Origin: Candidatus Latescibacterota bacterium
GTDB taxonomy: Bacteria; Latescibacterota; UBA2968; GCA-2709665
Assembly: GCA_012270675.1 (NCBI GenBank)
Contig: JAAXHW010000146.1
Coordinates: forward strand, 1-48,443
Direction: 5' to 3'
DNA: 48,443 nt
This document shows positions 27,156 to 36,299 of this stretch, piece by piece. Below the pieces are notes generated by a model that made no database searches, was not told the DNA's origin, and saw only the letters and a program-made list of their open reading frames with translations. Each line of letters starts with the position of its first letter. Position 1 is the first letter of the stretch. Position numbers and translations under genes: made by a program.

Positions 27156-28688
27156 TCATGAAGTGAAAGTGAATGAATACAGCCTGACCTTCCCGTACAG
27201 GATAAACCGGAGCTGGACCTCCTCTGACGTGACGCCCTCAAGGGTCTGCCTCTCACGCCACGCCACCGGAATGCGGATGCCTTCCCGAACAACATCCGTG
27301 CAATCCTCCCTCCCGTATCCTGCCACCGGGCTGCCGGTCCCGGCGTCCAGGACCTCCACTTCGATCCAGTCACGGTAGGGAACAAAGTCCGAAGCGTTGA
27401 GAATAAGCTTCGTCTCTTTCGGACCCTTTACGCTGATCGGGACCGTGGTCACCGTCGCGGGGGTCAGCCGGTCCCGGCTCTGCAAGCAGGTAAACCCGTC
27501 CAGCCTCAGCGTAGCCAGGCCCGTACGGATTGGGCAGGGGATGTTTTCCAGCCAGGCGTTCGGGGAGGCGCCTCCCGACTCGTCCACGGCGCTGTAGAAA
27601 ATGTAAATCGTATCCCCATGCACGATAGGGGCGGACGTTACCAGCGACGCGCTGTCCCACTCCCCCTTCTCCCCACGCGCCACAACCGGCTGGTGCATGT
27701 TCACCCTCCGAAACTTTCCCACCCCGTCGCGGTTTACGGCCAGCCGGATGTCCCCCACAAAGGCGCCCGTCTTGGGCTCGGGCACCCTCGGGTCCTCTTT
27801 CCTCACGTCAAAATCACCTCCCTGCCCGTAGTAATCCAGCCAGAGGTTGTAATTGTAGAGCATCACATAGTAACCCCTGTACCGGATCGCGGTAAACAGA
27901 TGGATCGTATGCTCCATCCCTTCAACAGGCTCCAGTACTGGGTTGTGCGGGCTGGGAGCGCACTGCTCGAAATCCGGCCCGTAGCCCATATCCCGGTGGC
28001 CGATACGCCGGTCCGGATCGTGCAGATTCCCGTAGAACTTGATCCTCCTGCCGGGGTCCGGATCTTCGTCGTCAACGATAACATTCGTGGGGTCGATAGT
28101 GGGGTAGGCCACCGGGGCCGAACCCACCTCCCAGTGAATGCCGTCTGCAGAGTACATGGGGAAAAAGACATTTGTGTCTTCCTGCTCATAATAGATCCGC
28201 GTCCAGCCCTTGTATCGTTTTGCAGCATCCTCTTCCCTGGCATCCTTGGTAAGGGTGAAATGGTCGCACATACCGTCCATGACAACACCGTAGATCTTGA
28301 TGCCGGTGGGCGACTGAAACACGATGTTGTTCTCTTTGCTCCCCCTGTACTCGTAAAGCCCCAGCCTGGGCTTCTGCCAGTAGATGCCATCCTGGCTCAC
28401 CGCATACCCGATGCCGGCGAAGTCGTCGTTCTCAACCCCCTGTCCGATATACCACATCTTGAAGATCTTCTCGTCTTCATCGAAAATCGTAGTCCCGCCC
28501 CAGTTCGAAGTACGACGGAAATCCCACTCGCCTACGTCACCCAGAGGAAGCACGGGGTTGGCGGAACACTTTTCCGCCGGGTTCACAACAACCTCCACAT
28601 TGTGTGTATCCTCAACCTCGAGCATGTCTAAGAACAGAATGTGAGTCTGCGAGGTCGTGTCCAGCTCTCGGGGCTTCGGTTTCTCCAA
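27156..28688 (-). CDS. Beta-propeller glycosidase-like protein (GH32/GH43-type fold)
   Basis: 510 aa. Seen: FDEDEKIFKMWYIGQG (about 70-85), then blade motifs AVSQDGIYWQKP near 95, YSADGIHWEVG near 183, YRGYYVMLYNYNLWLDYYG near 282 and DTIYIFYSAVDESGG near 370, and a C-terminal beta-sandwich-like domain ending KVRLYSFTFTS. This is the arrangement of five-bladed glycosidases with an attached beta-sandwich (GH32-like). The start is a TTG at 28688 with GGAGG 5 bases upstream. No signal peptide. It follows the CBM9-tailed gene by 9 bases. Substrate unknown; catalytic acids not assignable by eye. Confidence 0.75.
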   Translation of the reverse strand: MEKPKPRELDTTSQTHILFLDMLEVEDTHNVEVVVNPAEKCSANPVLPLGDVGEWDFRRTSNWGGTTIFDEDEKIFKMWYIGQGVENDDFAGIGYAVSQDGIYWQKPRLGLYEYRGSKENNIVFQSPTGIKIYGVVMDGMCDHFTLTKDAREEDAAKRYKGWTRIYYEQEDTNVFFPMYSADGIHWEVGSAPVAYPTIDPTNVIVDDEDPDPGRRIKFYGNLHDPDRRIGHRDMGYGPDFEQCAPSPHNPVLEPVEGMEHTIHLFTAIRYRGYYVMLYNYNLWLDYYGQGGDFDVRKEDPRVPEPKTGAFVGDIRLAVNRDGVGKFRRVNMHQPVVARGEKGEWDSASLVTSAPIVHGDTIYIFYSAVDESGGASPNAWLENIPCPIRTGLATLRLDGFTCLQSRDRLTPATVTTVPISVKGPKETKLILNASDFVPYRDWIEVEVLDAGTGSPVAGYGREDCTDVVREGIRIPVAWRERQTLEGVTSEEVQLRFILYGKVRLYSFTFTS

Positions 28689-28697
28689 AATCGCCTC

Positions 28698-30563
28698 CTA
28701 TTCAAACACCCATGTCCCGAAGTGCTCAAACTCCACGCCCCGGTTGTAGCGCGTCTCCGTCCACACGCTGAACTCGGTCACGCCGGTTGCGGGGCGTCGG
28801 TGGGTCCAGCGGTGCAGGTTGCCCTTGAGCCGGTCACCGGATTTTGGCGGCGACATCCCCAGCGTCGCCCAGGGAATGGCGATCTCGGCCGACCAGCGAT
28901 CCTCACCCTTCTGCGTAGCGGTTTGATAGGCCCCTTTCCACGTGGAATCCTTCCCGTAGATCTCCCTCCCGGTGGCGATATCGCTGCCGTGTTCCTTTCG
29001 TCCCGTCTCGGTCCGCGAGTCCCAGCGCGCATTCGCAATATCCAGCCGGATGTGGTAGTAGGCCGTTGCCTCCTCATCGGCGGCGATGGCCACCTCCACC
29101 TGATCGGCCCTCCCGCCCAGCTCGGTAAACATCGCGGGGTGGGTCCTGTCCATCCCGGGTTCCTCACAGCCGAAGGCGATGTAGAGCGCCCTGTCATCGT
29201 ACACCATGTGCGCCTCCGTAACCGTCTCCAGCTCCTTCACCCGTGCCGCGACATAGTTGACAAAAAGCCCCGAAGACCCGGCCTCTCTCCACGCCTCATC
29301 AGCCAGAACCCCGTCGATAACCGGTGCGGAGCCACGCAGGCGCGAAATCTTTGCCGTCTTCGGTTCGATCGGCCGGTTCTCGGCCTCGGCCCTCCCGCGC
29401 TGTCCCTTTCTGGCAATCTCCTCCACGTCGAACCCCAGCGGTCTGCCCTGCGCGACCTTCTCTTTTGCGGACCGGAGGGCGCCTTCCAGATAGTCCGGCA
29501 GGTTCCAGCCATTCCACCAGTTCATACGCTCGCCGTAGACCCAGACGTACCGATCGCTGCTCATCAGCGCCCAGTAGGCATTGTGCTCCACCCACCTCGC
29601 CCGTTCCTCAGGCGTGATGTAGGTCGCTTCGGTATGGGTGGCCATGGTGCCGCACAGATAGTCCAGGTAAACCGCGTGCCCGCACTGAACCTGCCGGCGG
29701 TACTTGCTGCGCAACTCCTGCGGAATCAGCACCTGACCGGTCTGGTGGATGCTGTGATAGGTCTGGAAATAGTGCAGCTCCCGGTTGTAATAATAGGAGC
29801 GCTCATCCCCGTCCACGATCACGGTCCCGGCATCGGCGGCCTCGAGCATCCCGTTCATAAAAGCGGGCAGCAGGCCATAGTAGTCCGCCTTGAGGATCGC
29901 TTCCCGTTTGGCAGGATCGGTCTCCTTTGCAGCCTCCTGGAAACGAGGCATTGAAGTCCAGAAGAGGGTGAGAATCACCGGATCGGGAAACTCCTCCTCG
30001 ATCCGGTCCATATACTGCGCGCCCCGCTTCCGCACGATCCGCTCGTACTCGGCGAAGCTCTTCTCCTCCCTGTGCTTCTGCCACTCATACTTCCAGGCGC
30101 TATACGGCCGCCCCCAGTACACAAACTCCGGATCGAAGGCGAGACCCACGCAGCGCCCCACCCGCGCGGCCTTCGCGCACCAGCCGATATTGCGTAAAAA
30201 GGGGCTGTCCTCGCCCCAGAGCGCATCGTCGAACCAGTCCACATTGTCGTCGCAGTGGAAGTAAATGAAGTTGTCGGTGAACTTCTCCCACTCGATATTT
30301 CCCATCGCCTCGATCTCTGCGGCCGCGGCCGCTTCGGTGAGGTCCACCATATAAAACGTATGGCCGAAGGTCGGACGGATCAAAATGCCGTCGAAAGGCC
30401 GTTTTTCCATCTCTCGAATATGTTCCGCCACATAGCTTGGAGGCCTTAAGTCCCACCCCAGCTTGACCAGCTTCTTGGGGATCGCCTGGCCGTATGCCTT
30501 GAACGGCAGGGCAACCATGAGCACGAACACCAGCGACCATCCGATAACCATCCACTGTATCAT
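28698..30563 (-). CDS. Secreted protein with C-terminal CBM9-like sugar-binding domain
   Basis: 621 aa. An N-terminal hydrophobic stretch, MVIGWSLVFVLMVALPF, ending near AYG-QA looks like a Sec signal peptide. The middle region (about 30-370) has a TIM-barrel-like pattern (FDGILIRPTFG, VGLAFDPEFVYWG, DPVILTLFWTS). The last third (about 408-621) starts at SAPVIDGVLADEAW and carries YDDRALYIAFGCEEP and AEIAIPWATLGM, the pattern of CBM9-like domains found on xylanases and sugar sensors. The catalytic nature of the middle region is unknown. The start at 30563 is preferred because the signal peptide begins there; 30584 is possible. The preceding PhyH gene ends 27 bases upstream. Confidence 0.8.
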   Translation of the reverse strand: MIQWMVIGWSLVFVLMVALPFKAYGQAIPKKLVKLGWDLRPPSYVAEHIREMEKRPFDGILIRPTFGHTFYMVDLTEAAAAAEIEAMGNIEWEKFTDNFIYFHCDDNVDWFDDALWGEDSPFLRNIGWCAKAARVGRCVGLAFDPEFVYWGRPYSAWKYEWQKHREEKSFAEYERIVRKRGAQYMDRIEEEFPDPVILTLFWTSMPRFQEAAKETDPAKREAILKADYYGLLPAFMNGMLEAADAGTVIVDGDERSYYYNRELHYFQTYHSIHQTGQVLIPQELRSKYRRQVQCGHAVYLDYLCGTMATHTEATYITPEERARWVEHNAYWALMSSDRYVWVYGERMNWWNGWNLPDYLEGALRSAKEKVAQGRPLGFDVEEIARKGQRGRAEAENRPIEPKTAKISRLRGSAPVIDGVLADEAWREAGSSGLFVNYVAARVKELETVTEAHMVYDDRALYIAFGCEEPGMDRTHPAMFTELGGRADQVEVAIAADEEATAYYHIRLDIANARWDSRTETGRKEHGSDIATGREIYGKDSTWKGAYQTATQKGEDRWSAEIAIPWATLGMSPPKSGDRLKGNLHRWTHRRPATGVTEFSVWTETRYNRGVEFEHFGTWVFE

Positions 30564-30590
30564 ATCACAACCCCTTTGGGTCATCGATCC

Positions 30591-31376
30591 CTATGCCAGT
30601 CCGCAGAGTTGCTTGAAGTCCCGGTCCATAGCAGCCAGATGGTCCTGGTGGAAATTCCTGGGGATTCCCTCCTTTGCCCTCTGTTCGGCCGCTCCGTCCA
30701 GAACCGGCATAAAATATATGGCGAGTACTTTTCGAGCCCTTAAATGCTGGTTGTCAGTGGGTCCGTGCACCAGATAGGGATGCCAGACGATCATGCCGCC
30801 CGCCTGGACCAGAACCTCTGTTTCAGGTCCCAGACCCGGAAAGTCCTGAAACTCCTGGCGGAACATTCGCTCGGCCATATCGGGGTCGGACAGATTTTTC
30901 CGGACCAGATGATGGCTGCCGGGAACAGCCGCGAATGCGCCGCCGCCCGGCTCGACCGTCGTGAAGTGCAGAAAGCAGTTGAAATAGGATCCCCAGAATT
31001 CCCGGGGGATCACGCGCCACCAGTCCACATGCCCCTGCCAGTCCCGACCCCGCAAACCGCCGGCTTTACCGGGAAACGTGATGGTTGGAATCGGAGAGGA
31101 AAGCAGCCGGAAAGGCCCGTCCACCATCATACCCACCGCTTTGAGAACCCCCGGGCTTCCGCCGAATTGCGCCAACCGGGGTTCGCAATATTCCACACTC
31201 AGCTGCCGGCGGCTGGAGCCGCCGTGCACAACCACCGGAGGTCTGGTATCGAGTGTAATGACCTCGTCGAACAAAGGTGAACCGTACGCAATCTCCTCCC
31301 GGGTCAAAACCCCCTCGAACACCGTATACCCGAGTTCCCGGAATTCCTGACGGTGTTCTTCCGGACTGCGTTGCAT
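30591..31376 (-). CDS. Phytanoyl-CoA dioxygenase (PhyH) family protein, second copy
   Basis: 261 aa. Triad H116 and D118 in WQGHVDWW and H204 in YLVHGPTDN; R213 or R215 may bind 2-oxoglutarate. The fold matches Fe(II)/2-oxoglutarate oxygenases, but it differs from the copy at 11631-12383 in most positions, so it is not a recent duplication. The strong Shine-Dalgarno AAGGAGGT is 6 bases before the ATG at 31376. It lies 28 bases before the CBM9-tailed gene and downstream of the long RIFT-barrel gene across a 268-base spacer with a hairpin. Substrate unknown; a sugar-linked or lipid-linked compound is possible. Confidence 0.87.
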   Translation of the reverse strand: MQRSPEEHRQEFRELGYTVFEGVLTREEIAYGSPLFDEVITLDTRPPVVVHGGSSRRQLSVEYCEPRLAQFGGSPGVLKAVGMMVDGPFRLLSSPIPTITFPGKAGGLRGRDWQGHVDWWRVIPREFWGSYFNCFLHFTTVEPGGGAFAAVPGSHHLVRKNLSDPDMAERMFRQEFQDFPGLGPETEVLVQAGGMIVWHPYLVHGPTDNQHLRARKVLAIYFMPVLDGAAEQRAKEGIPRNFHQDHLAAMDRDFKQLCGLA

Positions 31377-31393
31377 GGTCGGACCTCCTTGGC

Positions 31394-31425
31394 TGTTTTA
31401 AAATTCCCGGTGCGTTCCCGAGCGC
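31394..31425. repeat. 32-base repeat upstream of PhyH gene, copy 2
   Basis: Partner of 20036-20067 (28 of 32 identical). It lies 18 bases upstream of the minus-strand start at 31376, the same distance as the other copy has from its gene. Confidence 0.65.
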
Positions 31426-31431
31426 GACCGA

Positions 31432-31520
31432 CCTGCCTGCAGCGTGGCGGGGCGGGTTTGCGGAACAGCCGTGGAAATGACCCATCCCCCTTTATCCCCC
31501 TTTCCTCTCAGGAAAGGGGG
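31432..31520. repeat. Intergenic repeat block with perfect hairpin (REP-like)
   Basis: The 268 bases between 31377 and 31644 hold no gene. At 31432-31444 there is CCTGCCTGCAGCG, identical to 44471-44483. At 31496-31520 there is a perfect 10-bp palindrome, CCCCCTTTCC / TCTCA / GGAAAGGGGG. This type of CCCCCTTT element is common between genes of many environmental bacteria. No T-run follows on the minus strand, so it is not a clear terminator for the RIFT-barrel gene. No confident promoter was found. Confidence 0.65.
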
Positions 31521-31644
31521 CCGGGGAGATAGGTCACGATACCGCAACACATCCACCGGGTTCGCCCGCGCCGCACATACCGATTAAACCCAAGAAACAC
31601 AACAAGTTCCGTTTCAATCTGAAAGCTTATTTTCCAGGTAGCTT

Positions 31645-34600
31645 CTAAGGCCTGCTCAGGCTCTCCGGGTCAACCTCATTCAGATAGTAGAGCACCCTCG
31701 ACCACCAGGGAAAAGAAGCGACACTGGGATACCCGTAATCGAAGCAGGCTGCCATATTCCTCCTGACGATCTCAACGTATTCGGGTCGGCCGGCATGGAG
31801 GTGGGCGAACAGGAGCATCTGACACGGAGTGCCCATAAACAGCGGATGGTATTCGACGCGTTCCGGACTTCTCTTCTCGGCCACACCCAGGGGCAGGTCT
31901 GTACCGGACTCGCGCCCTGCGGGACAGGATGTCCCCATGAACGAGTTCGTTCTCTCCACCCACATCTCGTCCACACACTGTTCGGCGCCCCCTGCGATGG
32001 CATCCACCAGACGCGGGTCGCCGGTGGCATCCAGGTAGGTCTCCAGGCCCCGGCACAGGATGGCCAGCATATAGACGCACGCGCCGCGATGGCGAGGCGT
32101 ACAATAGCAGTGGGCCGGGATCATCTGACGGTGCCAACCCCGCGGACCCGGAGTCTGCCGCTCCAGGGCCCGTTCCACAATAATCCGTGCCGTGTTGAGA
32201 TAGAATGGGTCCCCGGTAAGACCGTACGCACCCATCGTCAGGATCAGGTGCCATCCACTATCCCGGAGGTTTTCGAAATCGTAGTTGTTCAGATAGGCTC
32301 CGGCATAGTAGTCCCCCACCAGCCCGGCGTTTTCAAGAGCTGTCGGATCTCCGCTCAGAAAGTACCAGTCTGAAAAGCCTTCGACCCACGAATGGCTCGG
32401 CGTAACCATCCCCCCCGGAATATTGTTCGAATCCAGAGGGTCGTGGTCCAGGTAGTCGCCCGTATGACCCAGGGCATGGGCCCACTCCACCCCTTTGTCG
32501 GGGCCGTAGTGGCACGTGTCCACGTCAATGGCGTGCCGGGCTGCCTTCTCCGCCAGAAAATACCACCTCCGCTGGCCGGTGCGCGCGTACTGCAGCAGAA
32601 AGGCATGGTGGTGGTCGTACTCCCCGTTGAGCCAGGTCACGTTCCCATCGCCCAGCGCGTCTCCGAAATTGAGCATGCCGTACCATCCCTCCGCCTCGCA
32701 CCGCGCTTCGTAGACCGCGGCGACGCCCTTTTCGCAGGCCTCGTCGTACCAGGCCGTGCGACCATCGGTTGAGGGCAGAAGAGGCCCGAACACGCGCGTG
32801 CCGCAATATCGCTCGGGGGGGCAGGTGGCGATCAACGGCTCGTTGAACACAGACACCGCCCGCAGCCGGTCGGTGTCGTCCGGGCTCCCGTCGTGAAAGT
32901 ACAGCCCCAGTTCGTGCCACTTCTTGACCCCCCGCTTAACCTTATACGCTCCTCCCGAGAGGTAGAAATAGTAGTTGACCGCCTCCTTCATATCCGCGCC
33001 ATCGTAAAAGCCTTCCGGGAAGCCCGCGCTTACGCCGGCCTCTACACAGCCCTCACGCACGCCCAGCGACCGGGGATACAGCTGCCAGAAGTCGCGCACC
33101 GCCAGCGTCAGCCCTGTGTTCCGTCGTGTCACCTCCAGCCATCCGTCCGCCCGCCGCAGACTGCCCTCCCGGACCGGGTCGAGCTCAAACGCGTCGTGCC
33201 TGAGCTGTCTGAGCTCAAAGTCTCCACCGCCGTCCGCCCGCTCCCCTTCGCCCAGCCCCACCGACCATCGCGGAGGTCCTCCGCCCGCCAGCGGCACCCG
33301 CACGCACGCGCGCCTGAAGCGGCTGAACAGCGCCTCACGGTCGTTTCCCCAGCTGTAGTAGACCCGGACCATGGGCGAACCCGCATAAAACACGAAGCGC
33401 GCCTCGTACGCAAAGAAGGACTTCCGGGATGCCGACCGGTGGTGTCCGGCGCTGCGCACGACCACACGCACCGGCCCGGCCTCTTCCACCTCCAGAATCT
33501 CCGCAGGCCCGTTCGACGTGTAGGCCCTTCCCCCGCCGTCCTGTATGCAGGCTTCCATCGCTCCTCCCAACACCCTGCGGCCGTTCAGGGAAATGCCCAC
33601 CGGAAAACCCGACTTCCTCCGGTCAAATACGACCTCCAGCGGCCCCGTACCGACCCTCAGCCTGTCGCCGCCTTCCTCCACAACAGGAGACGTCCCCCTC
33701 GCCCGGCCCGACACCACCTTCCCGTACTCCAGGGTGTACCTGCCCGCCCGCCCGGCGCGCGCATCGGCCTTAAAGCTCACCAGCGCCCACTTCACGCTCC
33801 CATCGTCCCATCGCCCCGTCACCACCGCCTGCATCGGCACCGCCCTGCCCCCCGGCCCCAGCAGCCGCATGCGCCGCACATCGCCAAATTCGCCCTTCGC
33901 AAAGGGCACCCCTGAAGTGACGGGGCATCCCTCAACGGGAAAACCGTACGGGTTCTCCACACGCAGGGCAACCTTCGTACGGACTGCCGTACCCTGAACC
34001 GGACCGGGCGCTGAGAATGTGAACTGCTTTTCCTCACTCGTCATTTCGCTCCCATCCGGCCTGGGTGCGTGAATCCGGAACCGATAGGACGCCCCCGGCT
34101 CCAGGCCCGTCAGGTACACCCGGTGATTTGCCAGCGCCTCGCGCTCCGTCACACGCTTCATTCGCCCGGAAGCGCCCCCGTAATGAACCGTGCAGCGCGC
34201 AGGCCAGGAAGTAATCCACGTGAGCCGCATCGCCTCCTGTCCATCCCGCAGGACAAAACCCGCTTCCACGTTGCCGATCGCAAAATTGCGCTTGCGCAGG
34301 GGCGGCCGGGTGCGCAGAAGCAGAATATCCTCGGTAATGTGCGTGCCTTCCTCAGGGCCGACCCGGACCGTGATCCGCTCTCCGCCTTTGAACGCAACGG
34401 GGTGGTTCAAAAAGAAGAGACGCTGGCGGTTGTCCCCCTCCGTTAAGGAAAATCGCCCGACGACCTTTCCATCGATGCTCATTTCATAGGACGGCAATAC
34501 AACGGACAGCCCGCCCTGCCCCGGCCTGCGCCCGATGCTGATCCGTTCGGTCTTCTTGTCGAAGCCCGGCCTCCGTACCACTTTCTGGTTGCCCTGTCTG

Positions 34601-34833
34601 TCGTAGACCACAACCGCCGGATAGAAAGTGCCTGCGCGCGGTACGGTAACCGTAATCCTCCCGCTGGAGCCGATCACGGCCAGCCAGCGGTACTCCGATT
34701 CGAAATATTGCATCCCCTCCAGTTCAGCGTGCGGGCTGTGGAACACGATATTGTCCGGCTGCGACGTCAGCTCCCACAGCAGGGCCAGCCCTTCCGTCGC
34801 CTCGAAATTCTCATTGCATACGGTGTTATCCAT
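31645..34833 (-). CDS. RIFT-barrel exo-rhamnogalacturonan lyase-like (PcRGLX/YetA-type) protein
   Basis: 1062 aa. Order: N-terminal beta region (about 1-170), FN3-like domain (about 175-255: AMRLTWITSWPAR, YLTGLEPGASYRFRI), then a long beta/RIFT region opening with RVENPYGFPVEGCP near 293 and VPMQAVVTGRWDDGSVKWALVSF near 340, and a C-terminal (alpha/alpha) toroid (about 640-1060). This order matches the PcRGLX/YetA family (PF19501 and relatives). A catalytic residue cannot be assigned by eye. No signal peptide, so cytoplasmic or periplasm-independent. ATG at 34833 with GAGGGGGT upstream; it follows DegT by 5 bases, so they are co-translated. The best guess is cleavage of an uronate- or rhamnose-containing oligosaccharide. 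Confidence 0.78.
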   Translation of the reverse strand: MDNTVCNENFEATEGLALLWELTSQPDNIVFHSPHAELEGMQYFESEYRWLAVIGSSGRITVTVPRAGTFYPAVVVYDRQGNQKVVRRPGFDKKTERISIGRRPGQGGLSVVLPSYEMSIDGKVVGRFSLTEGDNRQRLFFLNHPVAFKGGERITVRVGPEEGTHITEDILLLRTRPPLRKRNFAIGNVEAGFVLRDGQEAMRLTWITSWPARCTVHYGGASGRMKRVTEREALANHRVYLTGLEPGASYRFRIHAPRPDGSEMTSEEKQFTFSAPGPVQGTAVRTKVALRVENPYGFPVEGCPVTSGVPFAKGEFGDVRRMRLLGPGGRAVPMQAVVTGRWDDGSVKWALVSFKADARAGRAGRYTLEYGKVVSGRARGTSPVVEEGGDRLRVGTGPLEVVFDRRKSGFPVGISLNGRRVLGGAMEACIQDGGGRAYTSNGPAEILEVEEAGPVRVVVRSAGHHRSASRKSFFAYEARFVFYAGSPMVRVYYSWGNDREALFSRFRRACVRVPLAGGGPPRWSVGLGEGERADGGGDFELRQLRHDAFELDPVREGSLRRADGWLEVTRRNTGLTLAVRDFWQLYPRSLGVREGCVEAGVSAGFPEGFYDGADMKEAVNYYFYLSGGAYKVKRGVKKWHELGLYFHDGSPDDTDRLRAVSVFNEPLIATCPPERYCGTRVFGPLLPSTDGRTAWYDEACEKGVAAVYEARCEAEGWYGMLNFGDALGDGNVTWLNGEYDHHHAFLLQYARTGQRRWYFLAEKAARHAIDVDTCHYGPDKGVEWAHALGHTGDYLDHDPLDSNNIPGGMVTPSHSWVEGFSDWYFLSGDPTALENAGLVGDYYAGAYLNNYDFENLRDSGWHLILTMGAYGLTGDPFYLNTARIIVERALERQTPGPRGWHRQMIPAHCYCTPRHRGACVYMLAILCRGLETYLDATGDPRLVDAIAGGAEQCVDEMWVERTNSFMGTSCPAGRESGTDLPLGVAEKRSPERVEYHPLFMGTPCQMLLFAHLHAGRPEYVEIVRRNMAACFDYGYPSVASFPWWSRVLYYLNEVDPESLSRP

Positions 34834-34838
34834 ACCGC

Positions 34839-36029
34839 TCACCCCCTCAGTCTGATGCACGCCTCCCGGGTAGACGCGATGAACCGCTCCAGCAACTCGT
34901 CCGACATGTTCGACCACCACGGATATCCGTACATGCTATCGTAATATTCATCCGTAACCGGGCAGTCCGCCCCGTCGCACCCCATCGCCCTGAACAGATC
35001 GAAACGGTACAGCGGCATATAATGGACGTAGCACTTAATCCCGTACTCGTTGTACAGCAACCCGATCAGGTCACTCCGCGTTTTGCCCGACCTGGCCCCG
35101 TCGTACTTCACAGGCATCATGTGGTACACGTGCTCGCACCCGGGCCCCACCTTCTGGAAGCTCAGCTCCTCCACATCCGCCAGTCCTTCCATAAGCACCT
35201 TCGCCTGCTGCTGCCGGTCCGCGTTCACCCCGTCCAGCCGCTTGAGCTCCACCTGTCCCACTGCCGCGTTGAACTCCGACAGACAGAAATTGTACGGCCA
35301 CTCCCCTTCCAGCCCGCAGACCAGATTCGCCATCGACGGCTCCCAGTACCGCTCCCTTTCCCCTTCAAATTGCCAGTTCCCCATCCACCGCAGCTTCTTG
35401 ACAACCGTCGCCGTCTCCTCGTCGCGCACCACCAGCATCCCTCCCTCGCCCAGGGTCGTCATATTCTTCTGCGTGTGAAAACTGAAACAGCCGAAGTCTC
35501 CCAGCGTTCCCACCTGGCGCCCCCTGTACCGCGCTCCGGGTGCCTGAGCGCAGTCTTCCACTACGCGAATATTTCGCTCTCCGGCCAGCTCCAGAATCGG
35601 ATCCATATCCACCGTAAGCCCCATCAGATGCACCGCCACAATAACCCTGGTCCGCTCCGTCACCAGGGGTGCCACCGTATCGATGCTCATCACCCTCGCA
35701 TCCGGATCGATATCCGCCCACACAATCTTTGCGCCCCGCCGCGCAAACGCCACCGCGCTCGACACAAACGTGTGGGCCGGAACAATCACCTCATCCCCCT
35801 GCCCCACCCTGCAAAGCGCCGCACTCAGCTCCAGCGCCGCTGTACAGTGCGTAACCCCCACCGCTACGCCCGCCCCCAGGAACCTGGTAAACTGCTCTTC
35901 AAACCCCTTCACCTCGTCCCCCATCGTATACGAGGCGCCAGCCCTCAACACACGCAGAATCGCATCCTCCGCTTCCTTCCCGTGCCGGGTCTGAATCGTC
36001 CGGTAGTCAACTTCCTCTCTTTCACCCAT
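34839..36029 (-). CDS. DegT/DnrJ/EryC1/StrS-type PLP aminotransferase
   Basis: 396 aa. PLP lysine K188 in FHTQKNMTTLGEGG, D159 in RVVEDCAQAPG for the pyridine nitrogen, and the GVTHCTAALELS segment (58-69) for the phosphate; a textbook DegT profile. These enzymes usually add an amino group to a nucleotide-linked keto-sugar. No nucleotidyltransferase or dehydratase is in the window, so here it may deaminate or transaminate a free amino sugar or a related keto-sugar. First gene after the promoter candidate at 36112-36141; AGGAGG is 7 bases before the ATG. It is followed directly by the RIFT-barrel gene. Confidence 0.9.
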   Translation of the reverse strand: MGEREEVDYRTIQTRHGKEAEDAILRVLRAGASYTMGDEVKGFEEQFTRFLGAGVAVGVTHCTAALELSAALCRVGQGDEVIVPAHTFVSSAVAFARRGAKIVWADIDPDARVMSIDTVAPLVTERTRVIVAVHLMGLTVDMDPILELAGERNIRVVEDCAQAPGARYRGRQVGTLGDFGCFSFHTQKNMTTLGEGGMLVVRDEETATVVKKLRWMGNWQFEGERERYWEPSMANLVCGLEGEWPYNFCLSEFNAAVGQVELKRLDGVNADRQQQAKVLMEGLADVEELSFQKVGPGCEHVYHMMPVKYDGARSGKTRSDLIGLLYNEYGIKCYVHYMPLYRFDLFRAMGCDGADCPVTDEYYDSMYGYPWWSNMSDELLERFIASTREACIRLRG

Positions 36030-36111
36030 AAGATATCCTCCTGTTCTGCACCGCCGCCGTCCGACTATGCCGGCGCCCTGGAATCATCGTTCGGCTGCAC
36101 CAGGATACAAT

Positions 36112-36141
36112 ATAATAGACAAAACATCCCATAACGACCAA
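36112..36141 (-). promoter_or_regulatory. Candidate promoter for the DegT transcription unit
   Basis: On the minus strand TTGGTC (36136-36141) and TATTAT (36112-36117) are separated by 18 bases, a sigma70-like pair, placed 82 bases before the DegT start. It lies between the terminator at 36163-36257 and the gene, so a new transcript very probably starts here. Confidence 0.5.
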
Positions 36142-36162
36142 AAAGCACAGCCGCGCTTCCAG

Positions 36163-36257
36163 AAAAAAGGGGCTGGAAACCGGAGGCTGGAGGCCTGTAA
36201 CCATGTCCCACAGAGCGAGATGGTAAGGCCCCCCGTCTCAAGTTCCAGCCCCTCTTT
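36163..36257 (-). terminator. Large intrinsic terminator after the PorV-like gene
   Basis: On the minus strand the RNA has GGGGCTGGAA paired with TTCCAGCCCC and then TTTTTT (complement of 36163-36178). The stem extends inward, with mismatches, through GGCC/GGCC-type pairing for about 40 bases per arm and ends in a loop of about 12 bases near 36206-36217. The stem plus the six-T tail is a classic Rho-independent terminator. It begins 43 bases after the stop at 36300 and separates two transcription units. Confidence 0.8.
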
Positions 36258-36299
36258 CAATCGATCCAGCTGTCCTTTCCGTGTCTTTCCCCCCGTGGC

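Noticed and set aside
31496-31520. Rho-independent terminator at the CCCCCTTTCC hairpin
   Set aside because: No T-run follows on the minus strand; better called a repeat hairpin.
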